This document shows positions 1-5,974 of a DNA stretch of 13,657 nucleotides, in pieces (within the stretch, counting starts at the first letter, position 1; each line of letters begins with the position of its first letter). A program made the position numbers and the translations under genes. A model generated the notes under the pieces. That model worked only from the letters and a program-made list of their open reading frames with translations. It searched no databases and was not told where the DNA came from. The DNA is taken from NCBI GenBank assembly GCA_937884385.1, contig CALGCW010000102.1, forward strand, positions 1 to 13,657, read 5' to 3'. This DNA is from an uncultured Clostridia bacterium (lineage in GTDB: Bacteria > Bacillota > Clostridia > Oscillospirales > CAG-272).

Positions 1-1
1 C

Positions 2-469
2 GATCTCACTATCAAGGATATTGCCGCGCTTTGCGACGTTTTCTACATCGGAGGCACCAAGGTCGGTGCGCTTTGCGGTGAGGCGGTCGTTTTTGCAGAG
101 GGCTGTGCGCCCGAGCGTTTTCTCTCTCAAACGAAGCAGCACGGAGCGATGCTTGCCAAGGGTCGCCTGGTGGGTGTTCAGTTTGAGGCGCTTTTTGAGG
201 GTGGGTTGTATTTTGAGATAAGCAAGAATGCAATTGACCGCGCCGAGGAGCTTAAGGAGCTTTTCCTATCTCGCGGATACGAGCTTTTCCTTGATTCGCC
301 CACAAATCAACAGTTTGTCATTCTCGATGATGAGCAGATGGCAAAAATCGGCGAAAAATGTCGTTTTGGCTTTTGGGAGAGGCTTTCCGACGGCAGGACG
401 GTGGTGCGCTTTGCGACCTCGTTTGCCACGACGAGAGAGGATATTGAAATGCTGGCGGAGATTATTTGA
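2..469 (+). CDS. threonine aldolase-like PLP enzyme, 3' end (5' truncated by window edge)
   Basis: The open frame runs from the window edge to TGA at 467-469, about 155 residues. It matches the C-terminal half of the low-specificity L-threonine aldolase / beta-eliminating lyase family (fold type I PLP enzymes), which split threonine or allo-threonine into glycine and acetaldehyde. The first 30 residues contain FYIGGTKVGALCGEAVVF. In this family the Lys of the GGTK motif forms the Schiff base with PLP. Further on, FLSQTKQHGAMLAKGRLVGVQF and the end FWERLSDGRTVVRFATSFAT fit the family's C-terminal small domain. The frame looks intact and the protein should be cytosolic. No clear terminator is visible before the next promoter at 496. 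Family assignment is confident; exact substrate is not. Confidence 0.88.
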   Translation, partial: DLTIKDIAALCDVFYIGGTKVGALCGEAVVFAEGCAPERFLSQTKQHGAMLAKGRLVGVQFEALFEGGLYFEISKNAIDRAEELKELFLSRGYELFLDSPTNQQFVILDDEQMAKIGEKCRFGFWERLSDGRTVVRFATSFATTREDIEMLAEII

Positions 470-495
470 GATAGTATTGCTTTTTCATCAATTAA

Positions 496-524
496 TTGAC
501 AAGAAATGAAAGCAGTAGTATACT
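496..524 (+). promoter_or_regulatory. sigma-A type promoter for the 590-1531 gene
   Basis: TTGACA at 496-501 and TATACT at 519-524 are separated by exactly 17 bases. The predicted start near 531 leaves a leader of about 60 nt before the ATG at 590. Confidence 0.75.
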
Positions 525-589
525 TGTTTTTATTCCGCCGAAGAACTTTTATTAATGCGTGATGTTTTACTGTGAAAGAAGGTATTTTT

Positions 590-1531
590 ATGAAATTGAC
601 TTGTATAATTCTTGGCTTGGCAACAATAATTTTGATCGCGACCGGAGCATATTGCTATATTGAAAATATTGATGGCTGTAGATACAAATATTCAAGCTGG
701 GATGAAGAATGGGTGGATTATTCTATAATTGATAACTTAACCGACCCCGAAAGCTTTATCGCCGGACTTTTTTGGAATTTAGGACTAATTTGCTTAATTG
801 CTACCGCAATAATGATCGCAATATACAAGCATAAGGTTAAGGAAAACCCTGAAATTGCAAGCATAAGCGGCGCAGCGAAGGCAAGAAAATTGGCAAAACT
901 CAACGAGATTCAAAGAACGGAAACGATAAGACTGATTCGTGATTGTAAGCTGTATACCTTTTTGATCCCATTCTATTTTGGGTTTGCTTTGCTGTTTTTA
1001 CTTGGTTTAATCGGATATTGTTTCTACCCCGAAGAAGATATGTGGATTGTCCCGATAATCGAGATCGCGGGAGTCCTTTCGTTCCTTATTGTAGGTATTA
1101 ACCTTATTAAGAAAACCTTTCTTATGAAAAAAGAAATTAATTCAAGAGATATCTCTGAATCCGAGCTTGCTCTCGCGAAGAATGCTTTTAAAAACTTTGT
1201 TAAGGCAATGGTTGTGATTACCGTTGTTGGTTCTGTGGTGATGTCAATAGCCGTGCTGGGTGCCTTTGAAGGCGGAAATAGTAGCACCGGAAGCAGTAAT
1301 TCTGCAATATATGCTACTGCAATGACAGCAGTGAAGTCTCAATTAAAAGCCCCCTCGACCGCCAAATTCAGTAATCAGCACATAGATCAGTCATCCAGCA
1401 ACACTTGGGTGGTCACGGGAACGGTTGAAGCACAGAATAGCTTTGGAGTGCCTCTTCGAAATTACTACAAGGTTGTGGTGACAAAAACAAGTGACGGACA
1501 CTATCGGGTTAGCTCGTGTACAATAAACTGA
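590..1531 (+). CDS. multi-pass membrane protein of unknown function with C-terminal soluble domain
   Basis: I chose ATG 590 (313 aa) over the upstream in-frame GTG at 572 because AGAAGG at 577-582 is spaced correctly for 590 and lies inside the coding region of the longer version. Hydrophobic segments at about residues 2-24, 56-79, 121-145, 152-175 and 203-225 suggest five membrane helices, with a basic lysine-rich loop at 80-120. Residues 240-313 form a separate domain opening AIYATAMTAVKSQLKAPSTA and containing VEAQNSFGVPLRNYYKV. This pattern (many residues, LKAPSTAKF, then a strand with AQNSFG) recurs at the ends of many Firmicutes membrane and lipoproteins of unknown function, where it is probably extracytoplasmic. 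It is a single-gene unit with its own promoter and terminator. No enzymatic motif is visible. Confidence 0.8.
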   Translation: MKLTCIILGLATIILIATGAYCYIENIDGCRYKYSSWDEEWVDYSIIDNLTDPESFIAGLFWNLGLICLIATAIMIAIYKHKVKENPEIASISGAAKARKLAKLNEIQRTETIRLIRDCKLYTFLIPFYFGFALLFLLGLIGYCFYPEEDMWIVPIIEIAGVLSFLIVGINLIKKTFLMKKEINSRDISESELALAKNAFKNFVKAMVVITVVGSVVMSIAVLGAFEGGNSSTGSSNSAIYATAMTAVKSQLKAPSTAKFSNQHIDQSSSNTWVVTGTVEAQNSFGVPLRNYYKVVVTKTSDGHYRVSSCTIN

Positions 1532-1534
1532 AGC

Positions 1535-1564
1535 AAAAAAGAACCTCAAACGAGGTTCTTTTTT
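1535..1564. terminator. bidirectional intrinsic terminator between convergent genes
   Basis: GAACCTC (1541-1547), loop AAAC, GAGGTTC (1552-1558) form the stem, flanked by an A run (1535-1540) and a T run (1559-1564). The structure can therefore terminate transcription on both strands. It lies between the stop codons of the convergent genes ending at 1531 and 1577. The stem sequence recurs in four other terminators of this window. Confidence 0.9.
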
Positions 1565-1576
1565 GTTTTATTCGGT

Positions 1577-2194
1577 TCAGAGGGTTCTTGTGATTATTCC
1601 CCAGATTGTTTCGGATGCGAGGGAGAGGGATATTATGGCGAAAACGGATATTGCGGCGAAGATCGCGTTTGCTGCTGCGGCGATCCGGATACTGTTTTTG
1701 ATGGATATGCGCTTGAAGATGAGGTGGTAGAGTCCGTAGCCGATGAGGGCGCCTGCTGTGTTGGTGATGAGGTCCTCTGTTGCGGGGTTGCCGAGCATCG
1801 TTGCAAGCTGAAGGGCTTCAACAAGCACCGAAAAGCCAAGGCATATTGCCGCGTTGCGAAGGATGCTTCTCTTTTTGAAGGTGTAGCAGAAAAGCACGCC
1901 AAAGGGTGCGAAAACAAAGCAGTTGAGGACGGTATCCGCGATCAGTCGGAGCTTATATTCGCCCTCGCCGCGGTAGTTAAAGGGTACTATATCCCACATT
2001 ATTCTCTCTTCAAGCGTCAAGACCTTGAGGTTTTGATAGTTCGTTATGAGTATCGTTTCGTTGCCGAGCTTGAAGACGAGCGCCCAGACGAGTACAAAGG
2101 CGAACATTATGCTTGCCGCTATTGCGAGACGGCGGAGCGTTTGCCCGTCGTAGGGGAGATATTTTTCGCGTAGATTTTTGATCTTTTCTTTCAT
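1577..2194 (-). CDS. VanZ-like family membrane protein
   Basis: ATG at 2194 (205 aa) is preferred over the in-frame TTG at 2200 because GGAG (minus strand, 2205-2202) is seven bases upstream of the ATG. The VanZ-family signature is present in order: N91-x3-F-x-P-F-G (NCFVFAPFG), E126-x2-Q (EALQL), and D141 followed by NTAGALIG. Hydrophobic segments lie near residues 23-43, 85-105, 112-133, 142-160 and 172-194. VanZ-like proteins are small integral membrane proteins. The founding member gives low-level teicoplanin resistance, but most homologues, including this one, have no demonstrated function and are not linked to van clusters. No resistance gene is nearby. The gene is transcribed alone from a promoter at 2237-2265. 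Confidence 0.88.
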   Translation of the reverse strand: MKEKIKNLREKYLPYDGQTLRRLAIAASIMFAFVLVWALVFKLGNETILITNYQNLKVLTLEERIMWDIVPFNYRGEGEYKLRLIADTVLNCFVFAPFGVLFCYTFKKRSILRNAAICLGFSVLVEALQLATMLGNPATEDLITNTAGALIGYGLYHLIFKRISIKNSIRIAAAANAIFAAISVFAIISLSLASETIWGIITRTL

Positions 2195-2236
2195 ATTCAA
2201 GCTCCGTTTATATATTCTTGCTCTTTCTTTAGATAC

Positions 2237-2265
2237 ATAATACCATTTTTTGCGTACAAAAACAA
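2237..2265 (-). promoter_or_regulatory. promoter for the VanZ-like gene
   Basis: On the minus strand TTGTTT (2265-2260) and TATTAT (2242-2237) are 17 bases apart, about 43 bases upstream of the ATG at 2194. Confidence 0.6.
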
Positions 2266-2335
2266 GTTTTGCGGCGAATATTTCAGTAAAAAAGCGAAAA
2301 AATAGGTATTGAAGTATGATCTTCAGGAGGTTAAT

Positions 2336-2593
2336 ATGAAAAACGAGTCAAAAAGGAAGAAAAACGCGGTTCCCGACCGGATGTTTCAAGACGTCAGAAT
2401 TCCCGAGTCGCTTGCGCCGACGCCCATAAACCCGGGTATTGACGAGGCGAACCAGATAAATATTCCGCGAAATCCAGGCCCGGCGCTCAACGGTCTTGAT
2501 TGGGCGATCCCCGACGAGCCGCTTGTGACCGATCACGAAGTACACGCGACGCCCAATCCGCACACGGATCTCCGAAAAAATAAAAAAAGATAG
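2336..2593 (+). CDS. small proline-rich, charged protein of unknown function
   Basis: ATG 2336 (85 aa) has AGGAGG at 2325-2330 with a five-base spacer, so the longer frame from TTG 2309 is rejected. The protein has no signal peptide or membrane segment. Residues 1-10 are very basic (KNESKRKKN), as is the end (LRKNKKR). The middle holds 12 prolines in short motifs such as IPESLAPTPINPG and IPRNPGPALNG. This composition suggests an extended or intrinsically disordered protein. I do not recognise a family. The strong ribosome binding site and codon-like composition argue that it is expressed. No clear promoter was found, and it may also feed transcription into thioredoxin 90 bases downstream. 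Confidence 0.65.
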   Translation: MKNESKRKKNAVPDRMFQDVRIPESLAPTPINPGIDEANQINIPRNPGPALNGLDWAIPDEPLVTDHEVHATPNPHTDLRKNKKR

Positions 2594-2608
2594 GCGGCTT
2601 TTCCGTTT

Positions 2609-2623
2609 TGTGACTTAATCACC
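2609..2623. promoter_or_regulatory. candidate Crp/Fnr-family operator upstream of thioredoxin
   Basis: TGTGA (2609-2613), CTTAA, TCACC (2619-2623) form a near-perfect inverted repeat matching TGTGA-N5-TCACA. Its centre (2616) is 29 bases before the first base of the -10 box, about -41 from the predicted start, the position of class II activator sites. The site upstream of ccdA has the same spacing. That this is the binding site of the regulator at 3149-3805 is an inference. Confidence 0.6.
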
Positions 2624-2650
2624 GACAGGGCGACCAAAAGATGATATAAT
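2622..2650 (+). promoter_or_regulatory. thioredoxin promoter with weak -35
   Basis: TATAAT at 2645-2650 is a perfect -10. At 17-bp spacing the -35 position (2622-2627) reads CCGACA and overlaps the edge of the TGTGA palindrome. A poor -35 next to an activator box fits activator-dependent transcription. Confidence 0.65.
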
Positions 2651-2683
2651 CAAGACACAAATTACAAAACGGAGGATAAATAA

Positions 2684-2998
2684 ATGTCAATAACAAATAT
2701 CAATAATTCAAATTTTGAAAGCGAAGTAATAAATTCCGATAAAAAGGTGCTTGCGGATTTCTGGGCACCCTGGTGCGGTCCTTGCAGGATGCTTCTGCCG
2801 ACACTCGAAGAGCTTGCGGAGGATCTCTCGGACGTGAAGATTTGCAAGATAAACGTTGACGACGAATCGGAGCTTGCGGCGAGATTCGGAATCATGAGCA
2901 TTCCTACACTTATCGTATTTGAAAACGGACAGATCGTCAGCAAATCAGTCGGAGTGAGATCCGAGGACGAAATCCTTGAAATGCTTGAAAAGCAGTAA
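2684..2998 (+). CDS. trxA: thioredoxin
   Basis: This is a 104-aa single-domain thioredoxin of normal length with active site WCGPC at residues 30-34 in the context FWAPWCGPCRML. The cis-proline loop is SIPTLIVF (P74), and the buried Asp of the fold is D25 (VLADFW). It reduces protein disulfides in the cytosol using electrons from thioredoxin reductase. GGAGG at 2671-2675 is eight bases before the ATG. Its neighbours are a Crp/Fnr regulator and a ccdA-tlpA operon. I infer that it supplies reducing equivalents to CcdA for export across the membrane. No reductase gene lies in the window. Confidence 0.95.
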   Translation: MSITNINNSNFESEVINSDKKVLADFWAPWCGPCRMLLPTLEELAEDLSDVKICKINVDDESELAARFGIMSIPTLIVFENGQIVSKSVGVRSEDEILEMLEKQ

Positions 2999-3019
2999 CG
3001 CGGATCTCAAAAAATAAGT

Positions 3020-3058
3020 AAGCACAAGGAACCCTTGTAGGATTCCTTGTGCTTTTTT
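3020..3058. terminator. intrinsic terminator after thioredoxin
   Basis: AAGCACAAGGAA (3020-3031) pairs perfectly with TTCCTTGTGCTT (3043-3054), followed by a T run. It lies just after trxA and downstream of the convergent regulator gene, so it may partly serve both strands. The minus-strand T run is interrupted. Confidence 0.85.
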
Positions 3059-3148
3059 GTGTTTTTATTTGGAGCTGCATAAACGTGCAGTCGATCCTTG
3101 ATCCCTTAATGGCGGATGAGCCGACTTTGGCAGTAAAGCGTGCATTAG

Positions 3149-3805
3149 TTATTTACAAATCTCTTCAAGCAGACTCCGATCGGTTATCTCTACAGCACCG
3201 CGCGAAAGAGAAACTGCTCTCTCGTTTTGAAAATATTTCAGCATTCTTGTTATTACCTCGCGATGTGATCCAAGGTGATTTGCTATTTCTTCGTGCGTTA
3301 TCTTCAGCTTGCTGCTGTCCTCGATAATTGATTCATCAAGCAAAAAAGCCGCAAGTCGCTTATCAAGACTCTTCCACATGATTTGCTCTATCAACCACAT
3401 AACATCCGAAAAACGGGATGCCATAACCTCGTTTGTATAATTGGAAAGTGTGGCGGATTCTTCCATTATCGTCTGGTAGAGTCTGACGGGAATGACCCAG
3501 AGCTCGCAATCCTTTTCTGCCTCTATCGTTATTTCAAATTGGATCGAGCGCATAAGGCAGGACGCGGAAAAAAGACACATATCTCTTTCGAACAAGCGAT
3601 AGAGTGTTATTTCCCTTCCCTCATCGGAGAGTATATAGGCGCGAAGCTGTCCGCCCTTTACTAAAAAGAGCGAGGTACACTCCATAGTTGCATTATGTAT
3701 GACGGTCCCCTTTTTAACCGTTTTAAGATAGACCCTTGAAAGCAACTGCTCTTTATGGGCGTTATCAAGCTTATTCCATATCGGAAAGAGATCCTTGAAA
3801 TCCAT
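3149..3805 (-). CDS. Crp/Fnr-family transcriptional regulator
   Basis: The 218-aa protein has the usual two-domain length. Residues about 10-125 form a cyclic-nucleotide-binding-like beta barrel (VKKGTVIHNATMECTSLFLVKGGQLRAYILSDEGREITLYRLFERDMC). A dimerisation helix lies at about 125-150. The winged helix at 168-205 includes THEEIANHLGSHREVITRML. The recognition helix reads R182-E183-x3-R187, the same spacing as the Arg-Glu-Arg of E. coli CRP that reads TGTGA half-sites. Cysteines at 43, 77, 83, 100 and 217 could allow redox sensing, but the N-terminal four-Cys Fe-S pattern of Fnr is absent. AAGGAGG lies eight bases before the ATG. It is divergent from ccdA and convergent with trxA. I infer that it controls both and perhaps itself. 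The effector is unknown. Confidence 0.9.
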   Translation of the reverse strand: MDFKDLFPIWNKLDNAHKEQLLSRVYLKTVKKGTVIHNATMECTSLFLVKGGQLRAYILSDEGREITLYRLFERDMCLFSASCLMRSIQFEITIEAEKDCELWVIPVRLYQTIMEESATLSNYTNEVMASRFSDVMWLIEQIMWKSLDKRLAAFLLDESIIEDSSKLKITHEEIANHLGSHREVITRMLKYFQNERAVSLSRGAVEITDRSLLEEICK

Positions 3806-3835
3806 TTTAAAGTCCTCCTTGCATGCTTTTTATTA

Positions 3836-3864
3836 ATTATACACTTAAATTATTTAAAAATCAA
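3836..3864 (-). promoter_or_regulatory. promoter for the Crp/Fnr regulator
   Basis: On the minus strand TTGATT (3864-3859) and TATAAT (3841-3836) are 17 bases apart. The palindrome at 3886-3900 would be centred about 64 bases upstream of the predicted start, so autoregulation is possible. Confidence 0.7.
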
Positions 3865-3885
3865 TATCAACATAAAAATACTTTA

Positions 3886-3900
3886 TGTGATTTTATCACA
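3886..3900. promoter_or_regulatory. candidate Crp/Fnr-family operator in the ccdA-regulator intergenic region
   Basis: TGTGATTTTATCACA is a perfect inverted repeat (TGTGAT, TTT, ATCACA). Its centre (3893) is 29 bases before the ccdA -10 box, the same as at the thioredoxin promoter, and corresponds to about -41. Family knowledge links TGTGA half-sites to recognition helices of the R-E-x3-R type, which the divergent regulator has. The pairing itself is inferred. Confidence 0.7.
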
Positions 3901-3927
3901 GAAATTTTTATTTTTCTTTGCTATAAT
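3899..3927 (+). promoter_or_regulatory. ccdA promoter lacking a -35 box
   Basis: TATAAT at 3922-3927 is a perfect -10. The -35 position at 17-bp spacing (3899-3904, CAGAAA) has no resemblance to TTGACA and abuts the TGTGA palindrome, as expected for an activator-dependent promoter. Confidence 0.6.
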
Positions 3928-3967
3928 AATAATGCAAACAGCGAATACAGGAGGTTTATATACATTT

Positions 3968-4636
3968 ATGCAATACTTATTTCTTTTCATCGAAGGCTTT
4001 TTGACCTTTATCTCCCCTTGCCTTCTTCCGATGCTCCCGATATATATTTCTTACTTTGCGGGAAGCGGTCAAAGAAGTACGGGGAAAACCCTTAAGTCTG
4101 CACTTGGCTTTGTTTTGGGATTTACTGCCGTTTTCGTAGCTCTCGGAGCTCTTGCGGGAACGCTGGGCGTATTTCTTAACAGATACAGGACTATAGTTGA
4201 TATCGTATTGGGTCTTGTTGTAATTGCCTTTGGTCTGAGCTTTTTGGGCGTTTTTAAACTGAGCTTTTTCAAGGGCTCAAGCAAAAGCCTTGATACGGAA
4301 AACATGGGATTCTTTTCCGCATTGCTCTTTGGTGTGGTATTTGCGGTAGGATGGACACCCTGTGTAGGTGCGTTTCTTGGAACAGCCCTTGCCCTTGCGG
4401 CAGGGCAGGCACACGTGCTTGAAGGCGTGATCATGCTCCTTGTTTATTCTCTCGGACTTGCGATACCCTTTGTTATTAGTGCGTTGCTTATAGATTATCT
4501 CAAGGGAGTGTTCAATTGGATTAAAAAACACTATAACATTATAAATACAGTCAGCGGTATAGTTTTGATAGCTATCGGTATTCTGATGGCTACGGGATTG
4601 TTCAACCGTATCGTAGGGCTGTTAACACTATCATAA
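3968..4636 (+). CDS. ccdA: CcdA/DsbD-type cytochrome c biogenesis thiol transporter
   Basis: ATG 3968 gives 222 aa, the usual CcdA length. AGGAGG is at 3949-3954; the 13-base spacing is long. The frame stays open back to 3755, but those residues would cover the promoter, the operator and the start of the divergent gene, so the longer version is rejected. Six hydrophobic segments lie near residues 3-30, 42-70, 76-97, 115-145, 152-176 and 192-214. The two family cysteines are present as FISPCLLPMLP (C18) and GWTPCVGAFLG (C132). CcdA passes electrons from cytoplasmic thioredoxin to thiol-disulfide proteins outside the membrane. The next gene, a TlpA-like lipoprotein 15 bases downstream, is the obvious partner. 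Confidence 0.93.
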   Translation: MQYLFLFIEGFLTFISPCLLPMLPIYISYFAGSGQRSTGKTLKSALGFVLGFTAVFVALGALAGTLGVFLNRYRTIVDIVLGLVVIAFGLSFLGVFKLSFFKGSSKSLDTENMGFFSALLFGVVFAVGWTPCVGAFLGTALALAAGQAHVLEGVIMLLVYSLGLAIPFVISALLIDYLKGVFNWIKKHYNIINTVSGIVLIAIGILMATGLFNRIVGLLTLS

Positions 4637-4651
4637 AAAAAGGAGAACTGT

Positions 4652-5332
4652 ATGAAAAATAAAATCTTTATTATCGCTTTTTCACTCGTTTTGGTTTTGC
4701 TGCTTGCAAGCTCGTGCGATATTATGAAGCAGTTTGACGATATGCAATCTCAAGACCGTCTTAACACTTATGCAACCACTGCCAATAAAGCAGATCAGCC
4801 CACCGAGGAAGTCAAAGAGACGGACCCCGATCAGCAACAAGGAGCTGCGGAGGATCAGCCAAGCGCAACAGAGGAGGCAGACTCACCCGAAGCCCCGCCC
4901 GCAGAGCGCACAGAGCCTAAAGCCCCCGATTTTACCGTTTTTGATGCTGACGGCAATCCCGTAAAGCTTTCGGATTTTTTGGGAAAGCCCGTGGTCCTTA
5001 ATTTCTGGGCAAGCTGGTGCGGACCTTGCCAGCACGAGATGCCTGCATTTCAGCAAAAATATCTCGAGTTTGGCTCGGAGGTGCAATTTTTGATGGTGAA
5101 TCTCACAGGCGGCAGAGAAACCGTTAACGGCGCAAGCAGCTTTGTCTCAAAAAACGGATACACGTTTCCCGTTTTCTTTGATACCTCTTACAGTGCATCA
5201 AACGCATTCAGCGTATACTCTATCCCTGCAACTTATTTTATTGATGCGGAGGGCTATATCGTTGCCAACGCTGTGGGAGCGATCAGTGCGGACGTTATCC
5301 AGCAGGGCATCGATATGATAAATGCCGAATGA
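4652..5332 (+). CDS. TlpA/ResA-like thioredoxin-fold lipoprotein
   Basis: The 226-aa protein begins with a lipoprotein signal (about residues 1-22, LLLASSC, lipidated Cys probably C22). The -3 residue is Ala, slightly off the consensus. A long acidic, Gln/Glu/Pro-rich linker (23-90) carries the catalytic domain away from the membrane. Residues 90-226 are a TlpA/AhpC-type thioredoxin fold: APDFTVFDADGNPVKLSDF, then FWASWCGPCQHEMPAF with active site C123-x2-C126, and cis-proline in SIPATYFID (P192). It should act outside the membrane as a thiol-disulfide reductant kept reduced by CcdA. AGGAG (4642-4646) lies six bases before the ATG, and the gene is in one operon with ccdA. Substrates could be apocytochromes or other extracytoplasmic thiols. 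No cytochrome gene is nearby. Confidence 0.92.
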   Translation: MKNKIFIIAFSLVLVLLLASSCDIMKQFDDMQSQDRLNTYATTANKADQPTEEVKETDPDQQQGAAEDQPSATEEADSPEAPPAERTEPKAPDFTVFDADGNPVKLSDFLGKPVVLNFWASWCGPCQHEMPAFQQKYLEFGSEVQFLMVNLTGGRETVNGASSFVSKNGYTFPVFFDTSYSASNAFSVYSIPATYFIDAEGYIVANAVGAISADVIQQGIDMINAE

Positions 5333-5348
5333 TAATTGAAATTACGCA

Positions 5349-5380
5349 AAAACAGAACCTTATTTGAGGTTCTGTTTTTT
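5349..5380 (+). terminator. intrinsic terminator of the ccdA-tlpA operon
   Basis: ACAGAACCT (5352-5360) pairs with AGGTTCTGT (5367-5375), followed by TTTTT. The stem belongs to the AGAACCTC/GAGGTTCT family that recurs in the window. Confidence 0.88.
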
Positions 5381-5434
5381 GTTTGGTCGGAAATTATGCT
5401 TATTTATATAGATACGAAAAATGAGAGAAAAACA

Positions 5435-5479
5435 GAAGTGACCTCTAACTGTGAGTCGTAAATTCACAATTAAAGGTCA
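5435..5479 (-). terminator. terminator of the orphan RNA
   Basis: AGTGACCT (5435-5442) and AGGTCACT (5472-5479) form the outer stem, with an inner stem AACTGTGA/TCACAATT carrying one mismatch. On the minus strand it is followed by a T-rich run (TCTGTTTTTC). Confidence 0.7.
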
Positions 5480-5797
5480 CTCCTCGTGCTCCTTAATATC
5501 TAACATCTTTCCTAATCCTCTCTTTCTATTGTCTACCCTAACGTACTAAATCTCTCCTCTATCACAAAACACCATTCTCACCGGAGAATCCACATTCGAT
5601 ATCTGAGCTAATGCGTCAAGGGCGATGGTCCTGTCTTTTCATCAATAGAAATTCTGATCCGACTCTATATCAATTCTCTTTTAAGTGACTCGAGCTTTTA
5701 TTGCTCTCACTTGCTCCGTTCGGATCTTTCACGGTGAATTAACTAATGAGAAAAGAATAACTTACTTTTTCATCGGTTTGTACCATCCTTTCTTTGT
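5435..5797 (-). ncRNA. orphan structured RNA, about 360 nt, family not recognised
   Basis: No frame of 60 codons lies on either strand here, yet the minus strand has its own promoter (5804-5832), terminator (5435-5479) and a nested set of helices. In window coordinates: 5656-5662 pairs with 5720-5726 (GATCCGA/TCGGATC) and encloses a hairpin 5683-5688/5707-5712 extended by 5692-5695/5703-5706. A second domain is closed by 5526-5531/5643-5648 and contains 5535-5543/5614-5623. Inside that are hairpins 5574-5579/5584-5589 (ATTCTC/GAGAAT) and 5591-5596/5610-5615. No gene lies downstream in this orientation, because the tlpA-like gene is convergent; this argues against a riboswitch and for a stand-alone RNA. 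It does not match tmRNA, RNase P, 6S, SRP or T-box landmarks I know. The raiA RNA and other large clostridial RNAs remain possible. The start site is predicted from the promoter. Confidence 0.6.
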
Positions 5798-5803
5798 GAT
5801 TTA

Positions 5804-5832
5804 ATTATATCACGGTTTTTTTGAAAAAACAA
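5804..5832 (-). promoter_or_regulatory. promoter of the orphan RNA
   Basis: On the minus strand TTGTTT (5832-5827) and TATAAT (5809-5804) are 17 bases apart, giving a predicted start near 5797. Confidence 0.65.
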
Positions 5833-5907
5833 TTGGCAGATTAATTGAATTTTTAGGGCATTTTTTGTACAATGGGGAGAACTTTATTCCAAAAATAAAA
5901 TTGGGGG

Positions 5908-5936
5908 TTTACAAGGGGGCATTTTTGTGCTATACT
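5908..5936 (+). promoter_or_regulatory. promoter with no gene behind it
   Basis: TTTACA (5908-5913), a 17-bp spacer and TATACT (5931-5936) form a strong promoter. The predicted start near 5943 lies three bases before a terminator stem. Confidence 0.65.
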
Positions 5937-5945
5937 AAAAATGTT

Positions 5946-5972
5946 GAGGGCTTGCAAAGAGCCCTCTTTTTT
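5946..5972 (+). terminator. terminator directly at the start of the transcript
   Basis: GAGGGCT (5946-5952), loop TGCAAAG, AGCCCTC (5960-5966), then six T. With the promoter just upstream, the product would be an RNA of only about 30-35 nt made almost entirely of this hairpin. Confidence 0.75.
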
Positions 5973-5974
5973 CT

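Noticed and set aside
572..589. GTG 572 as start of the membrane protein
   Set aside because: AGAAGG at the right spacing for ATG 590 lies within those bases, and nothing resembling a ribosome binding site precedes 572.
1724..2173. 149-codon frame on the plus strand
   Set aside because: It lies antisense inside the VanZ-like gene, lacks a ribosome binding site and has no recognisable domain.
3755..3967. 71-residue N-terminal extension of CcdA
   Set aside because: It would overlap the start of the divergent regulator and cover the operator, the -10 box and the AGGAGG. CcdA proteins normally start where ATG 3968 does.
5526..5650. Minus-strand peptide KDRTIALDALAQISNVDSPV as a gene fragment
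   Set aside because: It has no start codon, two stops directly before it and more soon after. The same bases are explained by paired helices of the structured RNA.
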